Positions 23,176 to 31,671 of a DNA stretch of 64,000 nt are shown here, piece after piece. Every line of letters begins with the position of its first letter. The stretch's first letter is position 1. This DNA is from DATBLE01 sp046734335 (GTDB lineage: Bacteria; Actinomycetota; Thermoleophilia; Gaiellales; Gaiellaceae). The stretch spans positions 1-64,000 of the forward strand of contig JBKPRA010000072.1 of assembly GCA_046734335.1 (NCBI GenBank), in the 5' to 3' direction. The notes under the pieces were generated by a model, which saw nothing but the letters and a program-made list of their open reading frames with translations, was not told where the DNA came from and ran no database searches. A program made the translations under genes and the position numbers.

Positions 23176-24737
23176 CGCGATCGCAAGAGGTCGAGCACGA
23201 GCGCGAGGCCGGCGACGGCTGCGGCGATGCCCAGCGTGACCGGCACCCAGAGGTCGATCGACGAGGCGGCCGCCGCCAGCACCGCGGCCAGGAGCGCCGC
23301 CCCGCCGGCGAAGGCGAGCGCGATCCGCCGGCCGGCCTTGCGGATCGCGTCCTCCAGCGTCTTCGAGCCGCGCAGCTCGATCTGGAGGCCCGGGCCGGGC
23401 CGCGCGCCGGTCAGCCGCTCGATCCCCTCGAACAGCCGTGTCGCCCGCACCTTCAGCTTCTGGATCTCGTAGATCGCCTTCTGTGGGTCGAGCGCGCCGC
23501 CGACCCGCTCGCGCAGCCCGCGGAACATGAAGCCGCCGACGGCCGAGAAGGGGTCCAGGGAGGGGTCGAGCTCGGCGACCGCCATCTGCATCTGGCTGAA
23601 CGCCTTTCCGGTCATCGCCAGCGAGGCCGGCAGCCGGATCCCGTGCCGTGCGGCGATCTCGATCAGCGTGTCGAGCATCGGGCCGAGCTCGATGTCGCTG
23701 AACGAGCCGACCTTGAACTGGCCGACGTAGTCGGCGAGATCGGCGCGCAGGCCCTCGATGTCGACGTCGTGGCCGCCCTCGCCCAGCATCAGGAGGACGT
23801 CGGCGAGGAACTCAGAGTCTTCGCGCCAGAAGGCGAGCAGCATCAGCAGCAGCAGCCCGCGCGTGTCGTCGTCGAGAATGCCCACCATCCCCAGGTCGAG
23901 GAGGTAGATGCGGCCCTCGCTCCAGAGCAGGTTGCCGGGATGCGGGTCGGCGTGGAAGAAGCCCTCGGTCAGGACCTGGCGGTAGAACGCCTCCAGCAGT
24001 TGCCGGGCGGCCTCGCGGCGCTCGTCGCCGGGCGGCGCCTCTCGGAGCGGGACGCCCACGACCTCGTCCATGACGAGCAGCCGCCTGCTCGATAGCTGGG
24101 TGTGCACCCACGGCACGCCCAGGCGCGGGTACCGAGCCAGCACCTCGCGCATCCGCGTGATGTTCGCCGCCTCCTCGCGGAAGTCGAGCTCGCGGCGGAG
24201 CGAGGCGGAGAGATGCTCGACCACCGCGGGGATGTCGACCAGGCTCGAGAGGGCTTCGCGGCCCTCCGCCTTCTCGGCGAAGAGCGCGAAGAGGCCGAGG
24301 TCGCGCTCGATCTCCTCCTCCGCGTTCGGCCGCTGGACCTTGACCACGACCCGGTCGCCGCCCTCCAGGCGGGCTCGGTGCACCTGGCCGATCGTCCCGG
24401 CGGCCAGCGGTTCGGGCTCGATGCTCTCGAACACGTCTTCCCAGGGCACGCCGAGCTCCTCCTCCATCACCTGCACGACCTCCGCCTCGCTCAGCGGCGG
24501 CACCCGGTCCTGGAGGCTCGCGAGCTCGTCTGCGAGCTCGGGGGGGATCAGGTCGGGACGGGTCGAGAGCATCTGGCCGAGCTTGCAGAACGTCGGCCCG
24601 AGCTCCTCCAGCGCCGCGCGCAGCCGAGCCGGGCGGGCTGCATCGTCCTCCTTGACCGCCTTCAGGCCATGCTTCGCGAGGACGGCCGCGATCTGGGCGG
24701 CGCGCGCGGTCAGCTGTCCGCCGGCGAGCTCCGTCAC
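23172..24737 (-). CDS. UbiB/AarF/ABC1-family atypical protein kinase
   Basis: 521 residues. The family's KxGQ motif is seen as FCKLGQMLSTRPDLIP (about 50-65), the ATP-site Lys in VVVKVQRP, the catalytic loop as GFFHADPHPGNLLW and the metal-binding DLGMVG. The C-terminal ~45 residues hold two membrane helices (ALAFAGGAALLAAVLAA and VTLGIAAAVAGLAL). Members support isoprenoid quinone synthesis or lipid homeostasis, probably as small-molecule kinases or ATPases at the membrane. It is the last gene of the S8 protease-flavoprotein-UspA-UbiB operon, with its GTG overlapping the UspA stop. The reaction is not settled for the family. Confidence 0.9.
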   Translation of the reverse strand: MTELAGGQLTARAAQIAAVLAKHGLKAVKEDDAARPARLRAALEELGPTFCKLGQMLSTRPDLIPPELADELASLQDRVPPLSEAEVVQVMEEELGVPWEDVFESIEPEPLAAGTIGQVHRARLEGGDRVVVKVQRPNAEEEIERDLGLFALFAEKAEGREALSSLVDIPAVVEHLSASLRRELDFREEAANITRMREVLARYPRLGVPWVHTQLSSRRLLVMDEVVGVPLREAPPGDERREAARQLLEAFYRQVLTEGFFHADPHPGNLLWSEGRIYLLDLGMVGILDDDTRGLLLLMLLAFWREDSEFLADVLLMLGEGGHDVDIEGLRADLADYVGQFKVGSFSDIELGPMLDTLIEIAARHGIRLPASLAMTGKAFSQMQMAVAELDPSLDPFSAVGGFMFRGLRERVGGALDPQKAIYEIQKLKVRATRLFEGIERLTGARPGPGLQIELRGSKTLEDAIRKAGRRIALAFAGGAALLAAVLAAAASSIDLWVPVTLGIAAAVAGLALVLDLLRSR

Positions 24738-25162
24738 GCCTGGCCCCGGCTCCAGGGCAGCCGCCGCTTCTGTCTCGTCTCCTCGGCGGTGTTCACGATC
24801 ACGACCGTGCAGGTCGCGTTGTGCGACACACGGTTGGGGACGTTGCCGAGCAGGAATTCCTTGCGCCCGCTCATGCCGATGTTGCCGACCACGAGCACGT
24901 CCGCCCGCTCGGCCTCGGCGGCGGCGACGATCGCGCTCGCGGGATCCTCGCCGGCCGCCACCCGCGCCCGCGTGCCGGAGCCGGCGACCTGCTCGGCGTA
25001 CACGGCGAGCTCGGTTTCGGCCCCGTTCGGGGGCGGGCCCGGCACGAACGCCTGGACGATCGTCAGCTGCGCCTCGTAGCGGCGGGCCATCTCCGCGGCC
25101 CAGGCGACCGCCCGCGACGCCGTGTCGGAGCGATCGGAGGCGACGACGATGCGCTCGATCAC
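24734..25162 (-). CDS. Universal stress protein, UspA family
   Basis: 142 residues. The first strand IERIVVASDRSDTASRAV has the Asp and Ser of the ATP-binding pocket, and the late motif VGNIGMSGRKEFLLGNVPNR, in parts, is the G-2x-G-9x-G(S/N) phosphate loop of the ATP-binding subclass. The end (CTVVIVNTAEE) is the usual closing strand. GTG 25162 overlaps the flavoprotein stop (GTGA) and the UspA stop overlaps the UbiB start, so three genes are translationally coupled. General stress-response role; target unknown. The frame is open upstream, but that part lies inside the flavoprotein gene. Confidence 0.9.
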   Translation of the reverse strand: MIERIVVASDRSDTASRAVAWAAEMARRYEAQLTIVQAFVPGPPPNGAETELAVYAEQVAGSGTRARVAAGEDPASAIVAAAEAERADVLVVGNIGMSGRKEFLLGNVPNRVSHNATCTVVIVNTAEETRQKRRLPWSRGQA

Positions 25163-26487
25163 AGCGGCAGCTCCTGCAGGGCGAGAAAGACGGCCTCGGA
25201 GAAGGTGGGGTAGGGCTGGATGACGTCGAGCAGCACGTCGAGCGGCACCTCGGCGCGGATGGCGAGCGTCAGTTGCTGGCACCATTCGCCCGCCTCGGGC
25301 CCGATCGCCACGGCGCCGACGAGGACCCGCCGGTCGGGGTCGGCGGCGACCTTGACGAAACCCGGCCGCTTCGGTTTTTCGTACGTCGAGGCCCGCGGGG
25401 TGGCGGTCAGCTCCCCGCGGGCGGTGACGAGCCCCTCGCTTTCCGTGTCGCCGACCATTGCTACCTGCGGGTCGGTGAAGGCGACCGCGGGGATCGCCCG
25501 GTAGTCGGCCCTGGCGCTCCGGCCGGCGACGTTCCGGGCGGCCACGCGGGCCTGATACTTGCCCACGTGGGTGAACAGGGCGACGCCGGTGCAGTCGCCG
25601 ATCGCCCAGACGCCCTCGGCGGCGCGGAGGCTGTCGTCGGTCTCGATGCCGCGCTTCGAGATCTTCACGCCGAGCTGCTCCAGGCCAAGTCCCTCCGCGT
25701 TCGGTTTGCGCCCCGTGGCGACGAGCAGCTGCTCGGCGGTCAGCTCGACGCCGTTCGCGAGCTCGAGGCTCACAGCAGTATCGGGCTGAAGCCTGACACC
25801 GCGCGTTTCGGCGCCGAGGCAAAGCCGGATTCCTTCCTCCTCAAACGCCGCCTGGAGCAGCTCGGCCGCTTCGCGGTCGACGCGCGGCATCAGCCGGTCG
25901 CCATGCTGGACGATCGTCACTCCGGAGCCCAGGCGTCGGTAGAGCTGCGCCAGCTCGCAGCCGGCGACGCCGCCACCCATCACGATCAGGCTCGCGGGCA
26001 CCTCGTGAGACGAGGTCGCCTCTTTCGTCGTCCACGTCTCGGCGCCGTCGAGCCCCTCGACGGGGGGCGAGACCGGGGAGGAGCCGGTGGCAACGACGAG
26101 GTAGTCGTACGCGAGCTGGTTGCCGGCGGCCTCGACCACGCCCGGGCGCGCGACACGGCCCTCGCCACGGACGAGCTCGACTCCGTGGTCGGCGAGCCAG
26201 TCGACCTGTCCGGCGTCGTCCCAGTCCGAAGTCACCCGATCACGCCAGCCGAAAATCGCCTTCGTGTCGAGCGCGCTCGCCGCCACGCCCGGAGTGCGGG
26301 ACGCGGCGTGCTGGAGCTCCGGCGCCCGCAGGAGCGTCTTCGAAGGCATGCAGGCGAAGTACGAGCACTCGCCGCCGACGAGAGCCGACTCGACGAGGGT
26401 GATCGGCACGTCCGGGTCGATCCGGCGCAGCGCGCCGCAAAAGTGCTCGCCCGTCGAGCCTCCGCCCAGAACGACCACGCCCGGCAT
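25159..26487 (-). CDS. FAD/NAD(P) disulfide oxidoreductase, class I, with altered C-terminal dyad
   Basis: 442 residues. FAD fold at the start (VVVLGGGSTGEHF), redox pair Cys41-Cys46 in GGECSYFACMPSK, NAD(P) fold in LIVMGGGVAGCELAQL, FAD-closing GVWAIGDCTG, and the dimerisation domain to the end. It resembles mercuric reductase, dihydrolipoamide dehydrogenase and mycothione reductase. The His-Glu dyad of that domain, normally HPT..E, is YPTFSE here: the catalytic base His is replaced by Tyr. The substrate is therefore doubtful; a quinone or other small acceptor is possible. It starts nine bases after the S8 protease stop and overlaps the UspA start. Confidence 0.87.
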   Translation of the reverse strand: MPGVVVLGGGSTGEHFCGALRRIDPDVPITLVESALVGGECSYFACMPSKTLLRAPELQHAASRTPGVAASALDTKAIFGWRDRVTSDWDDAGQVDWLADHGVELVRGEGRVARPGVVEAAGNQLAYDYLVVATGSSPVSPPVEGLDGAETWTTKEATSSHEVPASLIVMGGGVAGCELAQLYRRLGSGVTIVQHGDRLMPRVDREAAELLQAAFEEEGIRLCLGAETRGVRLQPDTAVSLELANGVELTAEQLLVATGRKPNAEGLGLEQLGVKISKRGIETDDSLRAAEGVWAIGDCTGVALFTHVGKYQARVAARNVAGRSARADYRAIPAVAFTDPQVAMVGDTESEGLVTARGELTATPRASTYEKPKRPGFVKVAADPDRRVLVGAVAIGPEAGEWCQQLTLAIRAEVPLDVLLDVIQPYPTFSEAVFLALQELPL

Positions 26488-26496
26488 GGGGGGAGC

Positions 26497-27519
26497 TTAC
26501 GGCGTGGTCTTAGCGAAGACAGCAACGGCGGTCGTGGGCGCAGAGATCCGCACGACGCAGTACCGCCTTGTCCCGCGGCACACGCCGCGCCAGCGCACGA
26601 ACCTGCTTCCGGCGGCCGGCGCCGCGGTCAGTGTCACCATCGCGCCGGTGTCGAGGCGATCGGCGCAGAACTCGCCGCACTGGATCTCGGCGCCAGAGCC
26701 GCCGACCGTGCCGCTGCCCCGGCCTACGCGCGAGACCACGAGCCGGTAGGTCGGCACGGGAGACGCAGCAGCGCGCAGCGCGCCGTCTACGTCGAGCACG
26801 CAGTGCCAGCCGAGGTCGAGCGCCCGGTCGACCGCACACCCCCGCCGGAGGGCGGCCCGGACCTGGAGGCCGGTCAGCTGCGGATGTGCGGCGAGGACGA
26901 CCGCGGCCGCGCCCGCCACGCGTGGCGCCGCGCCGGAGGTCGCCGATGCCCGAGCGCCGAGGTCGACCCAGATGCCCCGGTTGGTCGACGAGAGCAGATG
27001 CCCGCCGTCGTCGACCGCAGCGACGCGAACCGCATCGGGGCTACGGCTCGCCCACGGATTCAGGTTCGGGTCGCGCGAGCCGTCGTTCATCGCCGCGGTG
27101 GTGACGACCGCACCGTGGGCGACGGCCGAGGCGATCGCCCGCTCCACCTGGCCGGTCGAGCGGGCGCCGACGGCGAGCCCCCAGCTGAGGTTGATCACGC
27201 GGGCGCCGTGCCCGGCCGCCCAGCGGATGCCCGAGGCGACTAGGCCCTGCGTCGAGGAGCCCGAGTCGTCGGTGATCCGCACCGGCAGGATCCGACAGCC
27301 GCCGCAGGTGGCCGCGGCGACGATCGCGACTCCGGTGCCGTGCCCGCCCCTGTCGCGCGTGTCGGCGGAGCCGTCGACCGCGTTCCAGCCGAGAACGAGA
27401 CCGGGGATCGGGCCGTCCACGCCGGAGTCGACGACGGCCACCACGACGGGCTGGTTGCCCGCCGGCACCGCGCTCGCCAGGGCGAGGAATCCCGCCGTCA
27501 GGACGACTGCCGCCCGCAC
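26497..27519 (-). CDS. Exported S8 (subtilisin-like) serine protease with C-terminal four-cysteine repeat
   Basis: 340 residues. A short signal peptide (VVLTAGFLALASAVPAG) is followed by the protease. The triad is Asp31 (VVDSGVD), His60 (GGHGTGVA) and Ser195 (ATSGAAPRVAG); Asn145 in AAMNDG is the oxyanion residue. There is almost no propeptide between signal peptide and Asp31. From about residue 268 the protein has one repeat of the same four-cysteine type as the exported proteins at 3247 and 5768 (IQCGEFC ... FVRWRGVC). GTG 27519 is chosen because the signal peptide starts there; the open frame upstream is antisense to the phosphoesterase. First gene of the operon that runs to the UbiB-type kinase. 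Confidence 0.83.
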   Translation of the reverse strand: MRAAVVLTAGFLALASAVPAGNQPVVVAVVDSGVDGPIPGLVLGWNAVDGSADTRDRGGHGTGVAIVAAATCGGCRILPVRITDDSGSSTQGLVASGIRWAAGHGARVINLSWGLAVGARSTGQVERAIASAVAHGAVVTTAAMNDGSRDPNLNPWASRSPDAVRVAAVDDGGHLLSSTNRGIWVDLGARASATSGAAPRVAGAAAVVLAAHPQLTGLQVRAALRRGCAVDRALDLGWHCVLDVDGALRAAASPVPTYRLVVSRVGRGSGTVGGSGAEIQCGEFCADRLDTGAMVTLTAAPAAGSRFVRWRGVCRGTRRYCVVRISAPTTAVAVFAKTTP

Positions 27520-27576
27520 GTCGAATACGACGTCGAAGCGGCGAAGAAGGCTGTGCAGGGTACGCTCGCCGCGTCG

Positions 27577-28290
27577 ATGCCGACCGCTGCCCTGGCCGAC
27601 GTCCACGGGAACCTCCACGCGCTCGACGCCGTGCTCGCCGACCCGCGGCTGGCCGGGGTCGATCGGATCGTCGTCCTCGGAGACGTCGTCACCGGGACGT
27701 TCCCAGCCGAGACCCTCGACCGGCTGAGCGCGCAGCCGGGGTCGGTCTCGTTCCTCCGCGGCAACGCTGACCGGCTCGCGCTCGACGATCCCGGAGACTG
27801 GTACGAGTGGGTGCGCGAGCGGCTGGGCCCGGAACGGCTGGCGACGGTGCGGGCGTGGCCGCTCACCTTTGCGATCGACGTCGAGGGGCTCGGCTCCATT
27901 CGCTGTTGCCATGCGGTTCCGTCCGACGACGAGCGGCCCCTGACCCGGGTCACGCCCGAAGACGACTTCGCCGCGGAGTTGGAGGGCATCGACGAAGAGG
28001 TCGTGGTCGGCGGTCACACACACGTCCAGTTCGACCGTCGGGTCGGCTCGTGGCGCTACGTGAACGTCGGCGCCGTCGGCCGGCCGTACGAGGGCCGCGC
28101 GGGCGCCTACTGGACGCTGCTCGGTCCGGACGTCGAGCTCGTGCGCACCGACTACGACGTCGGGGCCGCGGCCGAGGCGGTGTTCGCCTCCGGGCAGCCG
28201 AATGCGGAGGAGGTCGCCGAGACGCTGCTGCATCCACCCACGCCGGAGGAGGCCACCGCCTGGTGGGAGGAGTCTAGGGTTCCGCGATGA
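27577..28290 (+). CDS. Metallophosphoesterase (calcineurin-like, YfcE/MJ0936 type)
   Basis: 237 residues with all the metal-site motifs in order: ADVHGNLHAL (Asp, His), VLGDVV, LRGNAD, CHAVPSDD and GGHTHVQF. Compact phosphodiesterases of this group hydrolyse small phosphodiesters with two metal ions; the substrate is unknown. A TACGCT element lies ten bases before ATG 27577. The stop overlaps the ATG of the osmoprotectant transporter ATPase (ATGA), so the enzyme is the first gene of that operon, which is an unusual partner. The 57-bp gap to the divergent protease must hold both promoters. Confidence 0.87.
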   Translation: MPTAALADVHGNLHALDAVLADPRLAGVDRIVVLGDVVTGTFPAETLDRLSAQPGSVSFLRGNADRLALDDPGDWYEWVRERLGPERLATVRAWPLTFAIDVEGLGSIRCCHAVPSDDERPLTRVTPEDDFAAELEGIDEEVVVGGHTHVQFDRRVGSWRYVNVGAVGRPYEGRAGAYWTLLGPDVELVRTDYDVGAAAEAVFASGQPNAEEVAETLLHPPTPEEATAWWEESRVPR

Positions 28291-29261
28291 GCACGGGCGG
28301 CGCAGCCGAGATCGTCTTCGACCGCGTGACCAAGCGCTACGAGGGGCGCGACCAGGCAGCGGTCGAGAACCTCTCGCTGACGATTCCCGCGGGCGAGATC
28401 TGCGTTCTCGTCGGGCCGTCGGGCGCCGGGAAGACGACGGCGATGAAGCTCGTCAACCGGCTGATCGAGCTCGACGAGGGCGACATCACGATCGACGGGA
28501 CGTCGATCCGCGACCAGGACGTGGTCGAGTTGCGGCGGGGCATCGGCTACGTGATCCAGCAGGTCGGGCTCTTCCCGCACATGACGATCGCCGAGAACGT
28601 CGCCACCGTGCCGCGGTTGCTCGGCTGGCCGAAGGCACGGACGAAGGAGCGCACCGCCGAGCTGCTCGAGCTCGTCGGCCTGGACTCCGACTACGCCGGC
28701 CGCTACCCGGCGCAGCTCTCGGGCGGGCAGCGGCAGCGCGTCGGGCTCGCCCGCGCGCTCGCGGTCGATCCGCCGCTGATGCTGATGGACGAGCCGTTCG
28801 GCGCCCTCGACCCGATCACCCGCGACCGTCTCCAGCTGGAGTTCCTGCGCCTGCACGAGGAAGTGCGGAAGACCGTGATCTTCGTCACTCACGACATCGA
28901 CGAGGCGATCAAGCTGGGCGACCGGATCGCGATTCTCCGGGAGGGCGGCCACCTCGCCCAGTACGACACCCCCGATCGGATCCTCGCTCACCCCGCCGAC
29001 GAGTTCGTGGAGCGGTTCGTCGGTGCCGACCGCGGACTCAAGCGCCTCGCGCTCCGCCGTCTGGAGGAGATCGAGCTCGAGCCGCTGAACGGCATGCCGC
29101 CGGCGGACGCGCCGCGGACGCCCGGCTCGACAACTCTCCGGGACGCGCTCTCGCTGATGATGTCCGAGGGGGCCGACCCGCTCGTCGTCGTCGACCCCGA
29201 CGGGACGCCGATCGGCCTGCTCTCGGTCGCCCGGGTCGGCCGCGTACTCACCGAGCTGTGA
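28287..29261 (+). CDS. opuCA: Osmoprotectant ABC transporter, ATPase (OpuCA/ProV-like)
   Basis: 324 residues. Walker A GPSGAGKTT (about 47-55), Q-loop QQVGLFPH, signature LSGGQRQRVGLARAL, Walker B LMLMDEPFGALD, and the switch His in FVTHDIDEA. After the ATPase comes a single CBS-like tail (about 270-322, ADPLVVVDPDGTPIGLLSV), as in ATPases of glycine betaine/choline uptake systems, where it senses ionic strength. It is coupled by overlap to the phosphoesterase in front and to the first permease behind. Confidence 0.92.
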   Translation: MSTGGAAEIVFDRVTKRYEGRDQAAVENLSLTIPAGEICVLVGPSGAGKTTAMKLVNRLIELDEGDITIDGTSIRDQDVVELRRGIGYVIQQVGLFPHMTIAENVATVPRLLGWPKARTKERTAELLELVGLDSDYAGRYPAQLSGGQRQRVGLARALAVDPPLMLMDEPFGALDPITRDRLQLEFLRLHEEVRKTVIFVTHDIDEAIKLGDRIAILREGGHLAQYDTPDRILAHPADEFVERFVGADRGLKRLALRRLEEIELEPLNGMPPADAPRTPGSTTLRDALSLMMSEGADPLVVVDPDGTPIGLLSVARVGRVLTEL

Positions 29262-29977
29262 CCGTCTTCTCGCTCCTCGCCCAGCAACCCGTGATCCCGA
29301 ACTTCGGCGAGGGATCGAAGTGCGAGACCGAAAACCACGCCTTCTGCACGAGCTGGGTCGCCGACCACTGGTCGGACACACTGCAGCCCGCGCTGCTCCA
29401 GCACATCAAGCTCGCCGTGATCGCGGTGGCGATCGGGTTCGTGCTCGCGTTCGCCGCCGCGCTGGTCGCGTACCGCTACCGGCGGGCCGACCAGCCCATC
29501 GGCCTGCTCTCCGACTTCCTCTACACGATCCCGAGCCTGGCGCTCTTCCAGCTGCTCGTCCCGCTCACCGGCCTGACGGTGACGACGGTCGAGATCGCGC
29601 TCGTCAGCTACACGCTGCTGATCCTGTACAGGAACATCCTCGAGGGGCTGCGCGGGGTGCCCGCAGAGGTCCGGGAGGCGGCCCGCGGGATGGGGTTGAC
29701 CCGCCTGCAGTCGCTCGTTCGCGTCGAGCTGCCGCTGGCGGTGCCGTCGATCATGGCCGGCGTCCGGATCGCGACCGTGTCGACGATCTCGATCGCCACC
29801 ATCGCTGCGTTCGTCATCCCGGAAGGGCTGGGCAGGCCGATCTTCATCGGAATCGGGCAGGACGTCTTCAAGACGGAGATCATCGCCGCCGGCGGCCTGG
29901 CGATCCTGCTCGCCCTGGCCGCCGACGCGCTCCTCGTCCTGCTCGGCCGCGTGCTGACCCCCTGGAGAACTGCGTGA
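29258..29977 (+). CDS. opuCB: Osmoprotectant ABC transporter, permease 1 (OpuCB-like)
   Basis: 239 residues with about five to six membrane helices. The EAA loop that contacts the ATPase is VREAARGMGLTRLQSLVRVELP, in parts, about residues 143-165. The long extracytoplasmic N-terminus with two cysteines (KCETENHAFCTSW) is a feature not usual for this subunit. The GTG start overlaps the ATPase stop and the stop overlaps the start of the second permease. It forms the membrane channel with that permease. Confidence 0.9.
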   Translation: MTVFSLLAQQPVIPNFGEGSKCETENHAFCTSWVADHWSDTLQPALLQHIKLAVIAVAIGFVLAFAAALVAYRYRRADQPIGLLSDFLYTIPSLALFQLLVPLTGLTVTTVEIALVSYTLLILYRNILEGLRGVPAEVREAARGMGLTRLQSLVRVELPLAVPSIMAGVRIATVSTISIATIAAFVIPEGLGRPIFIGIGQDVFKTEIIAAGGLAILLALAADALLVLLGRVLTPWRTA

Positions 29978-30651
29978 TCCGGCTGCTCGCCGACTCCTTC
30001 AGCTGGGGCACGTTCCCCGACGCGATCAGGTTCATCGTCGACAACCCGGGCCTGCTCTGGCGCAAGTCGGTGGAGCACATGGAGCTTTCCGGCGCCGCGA
30101 TCGGGATCGCGCTGCTCCTGGCCCTGCCCCTAGGTGTCGTGCTCGGCCACCTGCGCCGCGGCTCCTTCGTCGCGATCAGCGTGTCCAATCTCGGCCGGGC
30201 GCTGCCGAGTCTCGTCCTGATTGCGTTCGCGCTGTTCGTCTCCGGCCATTTCTTCGTGAACAACATGGCCGCGCTGATCGTGCTCGGCGTCCCGCCGATC
30301 CTGACGAACGCCTACTTCGGGATCGAGGGCGTCGACCGGAACATCGTCGAGGCCGCGCGGGGGATGGGGATGAGCGGCCGCGACATCCTGCTCCGGATCG
30401 AGCTTCCGCTGGCGCTGCCGCTGATCATCGCCGGCATCCGGATCGCGGCGGTCTTCATCATCGCGACGGCGACGATCGCTGCGGTCGCGGGCGGCGGCGG
30501 ACTCGGCGACGTGATCGTCAACCAAGCCACCTACCATCTCTCGGGGGTCGTCGGCGCCTCACTGGTCGTGTCGCTGCTCGCCTTCGGCGTCGCCCTGATC
30601 CTCGCGCTCGTACGGAAGCTTTTGACACGCCCGTACGTTTCGGCGGACTGA
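29974..30651 (+). CDS. opuCD: Osmoprotectant ABC transporter, permease 2 (OpuCD-like)
   Basis: 225 residues, paralogous to the preceding permease, with helices starting at GAAIGIALLLALPLGVVLG. The EAA loop is IVEAARGMGMSGRDILLRIELP, in parts. The frequent PSLVLIAF and GVPPILTNAYFGI segments are typical for the ProW/OpuC family. GTG 29974 overlaps the preceding stop. It is followed by the binding protein gene after 48 bases that contain a Shine-Dalgarno. Confidence 0.9.
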   Translation: MIRLLADSFSWGTFPDAIRFIVDNPGLLWRKSVEHMELSGAAIGIALLLALPLGVVLGHLRRGSFVAISVSNLGRALPSLVLIAFALFVSGHFFVNNMAALIVLGVPPILTNAYFGIEGVDRNIVEAARGMGMSGRDILLRIELPLALPLIIAGIRIAAVFIIATATIAAVAGGGGLGDVIVNQATYHLSGVVGASLVVSLLAFGVALILALVRKLLTRPYVSAD

Positions 30652-30699
30652 GCCTGGTTGCGTAGGGTGCCCGGGTCCCTCTCCAGAAAGGAGCCAGCA

Positions 30700-31611
30700 G
30701 TGGTTCGCAAGCACGCACGGCGCGCCGTCAAGGCCGCCTTCGCACTGGCGTTGGCAATCCCGATCGTCTTAGGCGGGACCGCGAACGCCGGCACGACCCA
30801 GACGCCGACGATCACCGTCGGCACGAAGAACTTCACCGAGGCGTTCGTTCTCGGCCAGCTGTACAAGCAGGCTCTCGAGGCCAAGGGCTTCAAGGTCGGC
30901 TACAAGGAGAACATCGGCAGCTCCGAGCTGATCGACACCGCGCTGACGAGCGGGAAGATCAACTTCTACCCGGAGTACACCGGCGTCCTCGCCCTCAACA
31001 TCGCGCACGTGAAGAAGCCCTTGAGGACGGCCGCGGCGACGTATGCGGCGGCGAAGGCGTTCGAGGAGAAGCGCGGCTACACCATGCTCAAACAGACCCC
31101 GTTCTTCGACGCGGACTCCTTCACGGTCCTGACGAAGACGGCGAAGAAATACGGACTGAAGACGATCTCGGACCTGAAGAAGGTGCCGAACCTGTCGTAC
31201 GGTGGCTACCCCGAGTGCGACAAGCGCATCACCTGCCTGCTCGGGCTGAAGCAGATCTACGGGCTGAAGAACATCAAGTTCGTGCAGCTGGGGACAATCC
31301 CCGTCACCAAGCTGATCGACTCCGGCAAGGTCACCGGCGGCGACGTCTTCACGACCGAGCCGGCGCTGGCGAACCCGAAGTACACGGCGTTGATCGACGA
31401 CAAGCACATCTACGGGTTCCAGAACGTGGCACCCGTGGTGTCGAAGAAGGTCGTCTCCGCCTACGGCGCCAAGTTCACGGCCGCGGTCAACGCCGTCAGC
31501 GCAAAGCTGACGAACGGGGCGATGATCGCGATGAACAAGGCGGTCGCGGTGGACAAGAAGACGCCCGCTTCCGTCGCCAAGGCGTTCCTCAAGGCAAACG
31601 GCCTCGCCTAG
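30700..31611 (+). CDS. opuCC: Osmoprotectant-binding protein (OpuCC-like)
   Basis: 303 residues. A signal peptide (RRAVKAAFALALAIPIVLGG ... ANA) precedes a type II periplasmic-binding fold with the family opening TITVGTKNFTEAFVLGQLY, GSSELIDTAL, NFYPEYTGVL and later GGDVFTTEPAL. No lipobox cysteine is visible, so membrane anchoring is unclear. GTG 30700 is chosen because AAAGGAG lies six bases upstream; an earlier in-frame start would place 14 residues before the positively charged region. It captures a quaternary amine such as betaine, choline or carnitine; the exact ligand is unknown. A terminator follows. Confidence 0.9.
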   Translation: MVRKHARRAVKAAFALALAIPIVLGGTANAGTTQTPTITVGTKNFTEAFVLGQLYKQALEAKGFKVGYKENIGSSELIDTALTSGKINFYPEYTGVLALNIAHVKKPLRTAAATYAAAKAFEEKRGYTMLKQTPFFDADSFTVLTKTAKKYGLKTISDLKKVPNLSYGGYPECDKRITCLLGLKQIYGLKNIKFVQLGTIPVTKLIDSGKVTGGDVFTTEPALANPKYTALIDDKHIYGFQNVAPVVSKKVVSAYGAKFTAAVNAVSAKLTNGAMIAMNKAVAVDKKTPASVAKAFLKANGLA

Positions 31612-31620
31612 GCGTTCCCG

Positions 31621-31654
31621 CAGGGACAGACCCCGCGCACGGGGTCTGTCCCTG
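31621..31654 (+). terminator. Perfect 15-bp hairpin terminator
   Basis: CAGGGACAGACCCCG (31621-31635), loop CGCA and an exact right arm (31640-31654), ten bases after the binding-protein stop. No T-run. The arms closely resemble those at 18309-18338, suggesting a repeated genomic element. Confidence 0.75.
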
Positions 31655-31671
31655 TCGTATCGTTTCGCCCC

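Noticed and set aside
24070..27243. 1057-codon plus-strand frame opposite the protease-flavoprotein-UspA-UbiB operon
   Set aside because: All four minus-strand genes have clear motifs and coupled starts; the plus frame shows only low-complexity Arg/Ser stretches.
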